Origin: Alligator mississippiensis
Lineage: Eukaryota; Chordata; Crocodylia; Alligatoridae
Reading direction: 5' to 3'
Assembly: GCF_030867095.1 (NCBI RefSeq)
Contig: NC_081835.1
Location: 23,072,501 to 23,136,500, forward strand
DNA length: 64,000 nucleotides
Shown here: positions 59,349 through 64,000 of the stretch, piece by piece
Layout: each line of letters opens with the position of its first letter
How positions within the stretch are numbered: position 1 is the first letter of the stretch
Translations under genes and position numbers: made by a program
The notes under the pieces: model-generated
Told to the model about the DNA's origin: nothing
The model's input: the letters and a program-made list of their open reading frames with translations, nothing else
Databases searched by the model: none

Positions 59349-59604
59349 GGGCATGTCTACATGTGCATTAATACACTGTAGTTACTGCACATTAAGTTTA
59401 GTACCTGTAATAACAGGTATCGACTCAATGCTCAGTAACTGGCACCACTGTGCAGTAACACCAGCGCATGCCTTTTTAGTGACAGTAATGCGCAGTAGAC
59501 TAATTCTACTGTTCATTAGCACATTAGCATGGCTTTTGCTGTGCTGCGTTAACGTGCAGTAGAATTAGTTTACTGTGCATTTAGCATATAGTATAGATGC
59601 ACCC
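59349..59604 (+). mobile_element. Harbinger-like MITE (CAGTAG family) copy 4
   Basis: 256 bp from GGGCATGTCTACATGTGCAT to GTATAGATGCACCC. Interior as in copy 3, including GTTTAGTACCTGTAATAACA and CATGCCTTTTTAGTGACAG. Flanking triplets are ACT/AGT. It is among the least rearranged members and a good guide to the family's layout. Confidence 0.84.
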
Positions 59605-59881
59605 AGTTCAACTCTACCCATATTAGCACCATGAAGATAGCTTGCTAGCTGCCATCACCAATGTAATGTATAAACATTACATTGCATAACCATGCTGAGA
59701 ATAGTTCTAATCTAATCACAGTATTCCTCTGCCCCTCAGCCATAAGGGCTTTGGGTAAGAAGCAGAATGGGGCTTAGCATAGGCTACTACTACCCAAGCT
59801 AGCTAGTTCAAAATTAACAACTGTCCTCACTACACTCAATTCAGCAGTGCTTGCAGTAGAGACATACACTAAGGTGAAAAA
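59605..59881. other. Intergenic DNA, nothing recognised
   Basis: Short unique-looking segment between the MITE and the next hAT-like element. Confidence 0.45.
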
Positions 59882-59889
59882 AAAAAGCT

Positions 59890-60831
59890 AGAGGTACATC
59901 GCTCTGATATCAGATCGGCACCAATATAAAGAAATGTTTCTGTATCGGAAATCGGCTTAATGAGGCTCATAATTTGTCCAATAAATGCCCGCATGTGCAT
60001 ACATCCTCAGCATAGCATGTAGGCGGTGAGGAGGAGAGCTGGCAGCATGGAGTGCTGCGTGCAGCTGATAAGTCTGGTGTGGTGGAAGGGGGGCAAGGAG
60101 GAAGGAGTGTAGGGGGGCAGATCAAGGTTCCTGCAGTGAGGGAGGGTGTGAGGTAGGGGCTGGGGTTGGGGCAGGGGCTTGGGCAGGCATGGGATGGAGG
60201 TGCATCTTATCAGGGGAAGGCATGGGAAGGGAGGGGGTGGCTCCTGCCACTGCACATGGCTCATCTGGTGGCTCCCACTGCTGCTCCCACCACTTGTTCG
60301 GGAGGGCATGGGGGTGCAGGGCATGTGCCCCTGGATCTGCATGGGGAGGGAAGGGGTGGGGCGGGCTGGGGCTGGGCTCTTTCTGGCTGGGCAGATCTGG
60401 AGACACCCCCCCCCCCACCATGCCCTCCCAGATGAGTGGCAGGAGCAGTGATGGGAGCCACCAGATGAGCACTGGATGAGCTATGCACAATGGCAGGAGC
60501 CACCCACTCTCCCTTCCCAGGCCCCCCTGATGAGCTGAGCCTCCGTCCTGGCCTGGCCCTGGCCCCAGCCCCGGCCCTGGCCCCAGTCCATCTGGTTAAC
60601 ACCTGCCCCTGCCCCAGCCCCTTTCCCTCCCTTACCACAGGGACCTTGATCTGCCACCCCCACACCCCTTCCCTCCCCTTCCAGCATATCAGACTTACCA
60701 GGTGGACACAGCTCTTCAAGCTGAATAGCTGTGTATCGGAAATCAGATCCATATCAGCCGATATGCCTCCTTAAAAATCAGCTACCGGTATTGCCCGCCC
60801 CCCCCCCGCCAATCTCTATCGGTGCACCCTT
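59890..60831. mobile_element. Non-autonomous hAT-like element with ATCGG-rich ends
   Basis: A 942-bp element with related ends AGAGGTACATCG and (reversed) AAGGGTGCACCG, flanked by AAAAAGCT (59882-59889) and AAAAAGCC (60832-60839), 7 of 8 matching. Next to each end are ATCGG/GATATC-rich words (CTGTATCGGAAATCGGC on the left, CTGTGTATCGGAAATCAGAT on the right). The centre (60,010-60,700) is very GC-rich and has many spurious open frames. No transposase is encoded. Confidence 0.83.
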
Positions 60832-60848
60832 AAAAAGCCCCTCTATAT

Positions 60849-61067
60849 CAGTGATTCTCAACCTTTTTAGACTCAAGGCACTCATTGGTAGACTTGAGAC
60901 ACCCCTCAGAAAATGCCAGCTCTTAGTTTTCACTCATTTGACTGAGAAAAATAACCGAGCAAGTCTTCTGTTGCAAAGAACTCAGAAACTGCTAGCATTA
61001 CATGGCACCTGTAGCACCTTTGAAAGGCTCTCAAGGCACCCCAAGATATCCTGACTGAGAACCATGG
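60849..61067. mobile_element. Short hAT-like element
   Basis: A 219-bp element with ends CAGTGATTCTCAACC and (reversed) CCATGGTTCTCAG, flanked by CTCTATAT (60841-60848) and CTCTATAC (61068-61075), 7 of 8 matching. It shares interior words with the element at 45218-45878. It begins within a few bases of the end of the preceding hAT-like element. Confidence 0.82.
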
Positions 61068-61125
61068 CTCTATACATAGGCCTTGTAATGAAAACCATTG
61101 AGAATTTGGCATAAGCAATGAGAGA

Positions 61126-62757
61126 GGGTGGACTTCTCAGGAAAGGGAGTTCCAGCATGCTGGGACTGTTAGCCTCCCCACTGTGGCTGCTGAGCAGGTG
61201 CAATACCAACTAGAAAAGCTAGACATTTATAAGTCAGCGGGATCAAATGGACTCCATCCGAGAGTGCTAAAGGACCTGGCTGAGGTCATTGTGGAACCCC
61301 TGGCAAAGCTCTTTCAGAATTTGTGGTGCACAGGGGAGATCCCTGAGGATTGGGAGAGGGCCAACATTGTGCCCATCTTTAAGAAGGGGAAGAGGGAGGA
61401 CCCAGGCAACTATAGGCCAGTCAGCCTAACCTTTATCCCAGGGAAAATCCTGAATAAGCTCATTAAAGAATCTGTGTGCGATACACTCGCAGAAGGTAAG
61501 ATTCTGAATGACAGCCAGCATGGCTTCATTGTGGGTAGGTCTTGTCTTACCAATCTCATCTCTTTCTACGACCAAGTCTCTCGCCACCTAGATATGGGAG
61601 ACAAGGTAGATGTTATATACCTAGACTCCAAAAGGCTTTTGATTTAGTATCCCACAATATCTTTGTGGGAAAACTGGAAGACTGCGGGCTCAGCAGCTCA
61701 ACGGTTCAATGGGTGGGAAACTGGCTGCAGGGTAGGACCCAGAGAATTCTCATGAATGGATCCATGTTGTCTGGGTATGAAGTGGCCAGTGGCATCCCTC
61801 AGGAGTCAGTGCTTGCACTGGTGCTTTTCAACATCTTTATCAATGATTTGGATGGGGGAGTGAAAAGCTCACTGGCAAGTTATGGGGCAGTGTGGCCACG
61901 CCAGAAGATAGGTTGCTGATAAAAGCGGACCTGGACAGACTCGAGAATTGGGCAGACGAGAACCAGATGACGTTTAACACTTCCAAGTATAAGGTGCTCC
62001 ATCTGGGGGCAAAAACCCCTCAACATATATACAGGGTTGGAGGTGATAGCCTGACCTGCACCACAGCTGAAAGGGACCTAGGGGTAATGATTGGCCATCG
62101 CATGAACATGAGCCCTCAATGCGATGCAGTGGCCAGCAGGGAAGACAACATGCTGGCATGCGTCAACCGATGCATCTTGTGTAAAACTAAGAAAGTGATA
62201 CTCCCGCTGTACTCAGCACTGGTCAGACCGCAGTTGGAGTACTGCATCCAGTTCTGGGCACTGCACTTCAATAAGGATGTACAAAAACTTGAGAGGGTCC
62301 AGAGAAGAGCCACCCATTTGATCAGGGACTTGCAAGGCAAGCCATATGAGGAAAGGCTGAGGGACCTGGGCCTCTTTAGCCTAAAGAAGAGAAGATTGAG
62401 AGGAGACTTGGTAGCAACTGACTGCTATATCAGAGGGCTGCAACAGGAGCTCAGTAAACAGCTGTTCACCAGGGTACCCCTGGGGAAGGCCAGGACTAAT
62501 GAATATAAATTCCTGGACGCTGCTTCAGGCTTAATACTAGGAAAAACTCCTTTACGGTCAGGGTGTCCAGACTAGAATAAACTCTCTTCAGAGGTGGTGT
62601 GGTCATCTACTCTGGAGGTTTTCAAGAGGAGACTGGACAGTCACCGCACTGGGGTCACTTGACCCCAGTTGTCTTCCTGCTTGGTCGGGGGAGCTGGGCC
62701 CAATGATCTGAAGGGTCCCTTCCAGCCCCTAACAATATATGAATCTATGAAATCTAT
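61126..62757 (+). mobile_element. CR1 LINE copy 8
   Basis: A sense CR1, 5'-truncated near 61126 in the linker before RT and ending in TATGAATCTATGAAATCTATG. It shares subfamily wording with copies 1 and 2 (for example GGCAAGCCATATGAGGAAAG). The RT is mostly readable but has a 19-bp deletion at the active site and other frame changes. Confidence 0.94.
61183..62575 (+). pseudogene. CR1 ORF2 RT, catalytic FADD box deleted
   Basis: RT pieces in three frames. 61183-61647 holds KLDIYKSAGSNGLHPRVLKD, WERANIVPIFKKGKREDPG and NYRPVSLTFIPGKILNKLI. 61542-61919 holds KAFDLVSHNIF and ALVLFNIFINDLDGGVKSSL, then jumps from SLA straight into YGAV because about 19 bp that should encode the AKFADDTK region are missing near 61875. 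61892-62575 continues with ADENQMTFNTSKYKVLHLG, ERDLGVMIGHRMNM, LVRPQLEYCIQFWALHF and LRDLGLFSLKKRRLRGDL. With both catalytic aspartates gone, this copy could never have been active after the deletion. Confidence 0.92.
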
Positions 62758-64000
62758 GAAATTTCTTTCACTCAGTCAGCACTGGGATAAGCTATAGAAC
62801 AGGAGCACAGTTTTGCCAGTAAAACTGTATCTTCACTGGGATCATTTTGTGTACAAGAACAGATATACTATCCAAGAAAGACCTGGGCTAGGCATGGGGG
62901 AACTATGAATGTGTACCCCTACTGCAGGTAAGGGCACAGCACTTAGATTCTGAGGGAGATCAATCAAAGACCAGAAAGGCAATAGGATCCCAGTATTTCA
63001 GATACCTGGTAGGGCTAAACTGCTGAGAGTAACAGCAGACAGTGGGGCACGCTGAAACACTTCCCCACAGCAGAGAGGGCACAGGGGGGAAGCAAGCTAA
63101 CTAACTGTGTCTTGTTTAATTTAATCAATACAATAGTTAATCTGCTTCTAATGTGGCTTTTGGCATAGCTATCACATCTGTCTATTGCTGAATGGATCTT
63201 TTTCTAATATAACTTCTTAATACATGAAACATCTTGTATCAGATTACCCTGCACTGGCAGCAGCTTAGCATTTTTATATACACATATAAATTACAAATGC
63301 ATGCAAACACACACGCAGGTACATTCCTATGCACATACAATATATATCAGGCCACCCCCTGTCATTATTCTTCTCCATCTGCTTAATTTTTCCTTCCCCC
63401 ACACTATCATTGGCCAAAAGTGGAACAAATGAAGTGAAGCTGCAGGGTTGTGCTTTTTGAGATGTGTTATGTGGGAATTCTATGCATATAATATGGAATC
63501 TAACACATCTCCTGTTTATACAGATTATATATATTTTTAATTGCTCAGCTGCTTCTGTTGCTTCCACCTCTTCTGTTCCTTGATTGCTAGAGGTCCCTTC
63601 ATTCACACTATACTTTATGTGTCTCATTTTGTCTGGGGGCGTTTGAACCCTGCTTTTCTCTACCATTGCTTAAATTGCAAGTAACACACATTAACTTTGT
63701 ACTTGCACATTATTCAGTTGGAAAACAGTTTGTAAAACTGAGTTTCTTTTCACTTGGGGAGGAATTTGTGACAGCTGACATGGCAAACTGCTTTAAGGAA
63801 TAACTAAAAATTCCACAGTAAAATTCACTAAAACAAATAAACATTAAAAAAGCCCAAGGCAGAATCAATTTACGTTATACAATTTTCTGTAAGCAAGGTA
63901 GTTTAAATCAGTAGTGAGCAGCACACATATTCGCCCTTTAGGGGGAGGGAGGCAAATCTTAGGTTAGATATAGACGTTACACCTATTGCATGGCAACCAC
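62758..64000. other. AT-rich intergenic DNA to window end
   Basis: No gene recognised. Apart from the duplicated block at 63110-63212 nothing stands out; the 130-codon open frame on the minus strand (63274-63666) shows no recognisable domain. Confidence 0.5.
63110..63212 (+). repeat. 103-bp direct duplication, copy B
   Basis: Partner of 58892-58994 in the same orientation, about 4.2 kb apart. The 3' two-thirds are nearly identical between the copies. Confidence 0.85.

Noticed and set aside
60007..60752. Overlapping open frames of up to 163 codons on both strands
   Set aside because: All fall in the very GC-rich, low-complexity centre of the hAT-like element at 59890-60831 and encode proline/glycine runs without domains.
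63274..63666. 130-codon open frame on the minus strand
   Set aside because: No domain or homologous wording recognised; isolated in AT-rich DNA.
1..64000. CRISPR arrays, bacterial operons, phage or other prokaryotic systems
   Set aside because: No regularly spaced direct repeats with unique spacers and no prokaryotic-style gene clusters; the repeat content is clearly vertebrate.

Overview
This 64-kb window looks like non-coding, repeat-rich DNA from a reptile nuclear genome, most likely a crocodilian (a turtle is the main alternative). The evidence is repeat content: eight CR1 LINE copies whose 3' ends carry short ATCTATGAAA-type terminal repeats, several Harbinger-like and hAT-like inverted-repeat elements of the kind described from crocodilians (Chompy-type MITEs), ancient MIR/L2-like fragments, and no L1 or Alu. 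I find no host protein-coding gene, exon, rRNA or tRNA that I can support. Every convincing protein match belongs to a transposable element. The rest is AT-rich single-copy-looking sequence.

Layout. 1-1.6 kb: a decayed CR1 reverse-transcriptase region running in from outside the window. 1.6-8.6 kb: unique DNA with one 139-bp insertion flanked by a 14-bp direct repeat. 8.6-11.3 kb: an antisense CR1 that keeps parts of ORF1 (esterase domain) and the ORF2 endonuclease but has lost the RT core, followed by a microsatellite cluster. 11.9-13.1 kb: GC-rich repeat material. 13.1-18.9 kb: unique DNA. 18.9-29 kb: foldback hAT-like elements (18.9, 26.8 and 27.9 kb), MIR/L2 relics and two MITEs. 29-30 kb: an old CR1 interrupted by a short hAT element. 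30.1-36.5 kb: a GC-rich block holding a complete but broken Ty3/gypsy retrotransposon (31,257-35,926) with two 230-bp LTRs and a perfect 5-bp target duplication. 39-45.9 kb: MITEs and CR1s nested in one another, including a nearly perfect 107-bp-arm hairpin. 46.9-51.5 kb: an interrupted MIR, a foldback hAT-like copy with a perfect 8-bp target duplication, and the best-preserved CR1, whose ORF2 is open from endonuclease to RT apart from two TGA stops. 51.5-59 kb: mostly unique. 59-62.8 kb: two tandem MITEs, two adjacent hAT-like elements and a CR1 that lost its catalytic FADD box by a 19-bp deletion. 62.8-64 kb: unique, with a 103-bp block duplicated from 58.9 kb.

The elements do not form a pathway; what can be read is their history. 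The gypsy LTRs differ at about 10 of 230 sites. A CR1 sits inside a Harbinger-like MITE, a MITE sits inside a hAT element and a hAT element sits inside an old CR1, giving relative ages. The most unusual signals are structural: several long, nearly perfect palindromes inside MITE-like elements, and short duplicated blocks of unknown origin. I see no new enzymatic system. Family names rest on motifs, termini and target duplications read by eye and were not checked against a repeat library.
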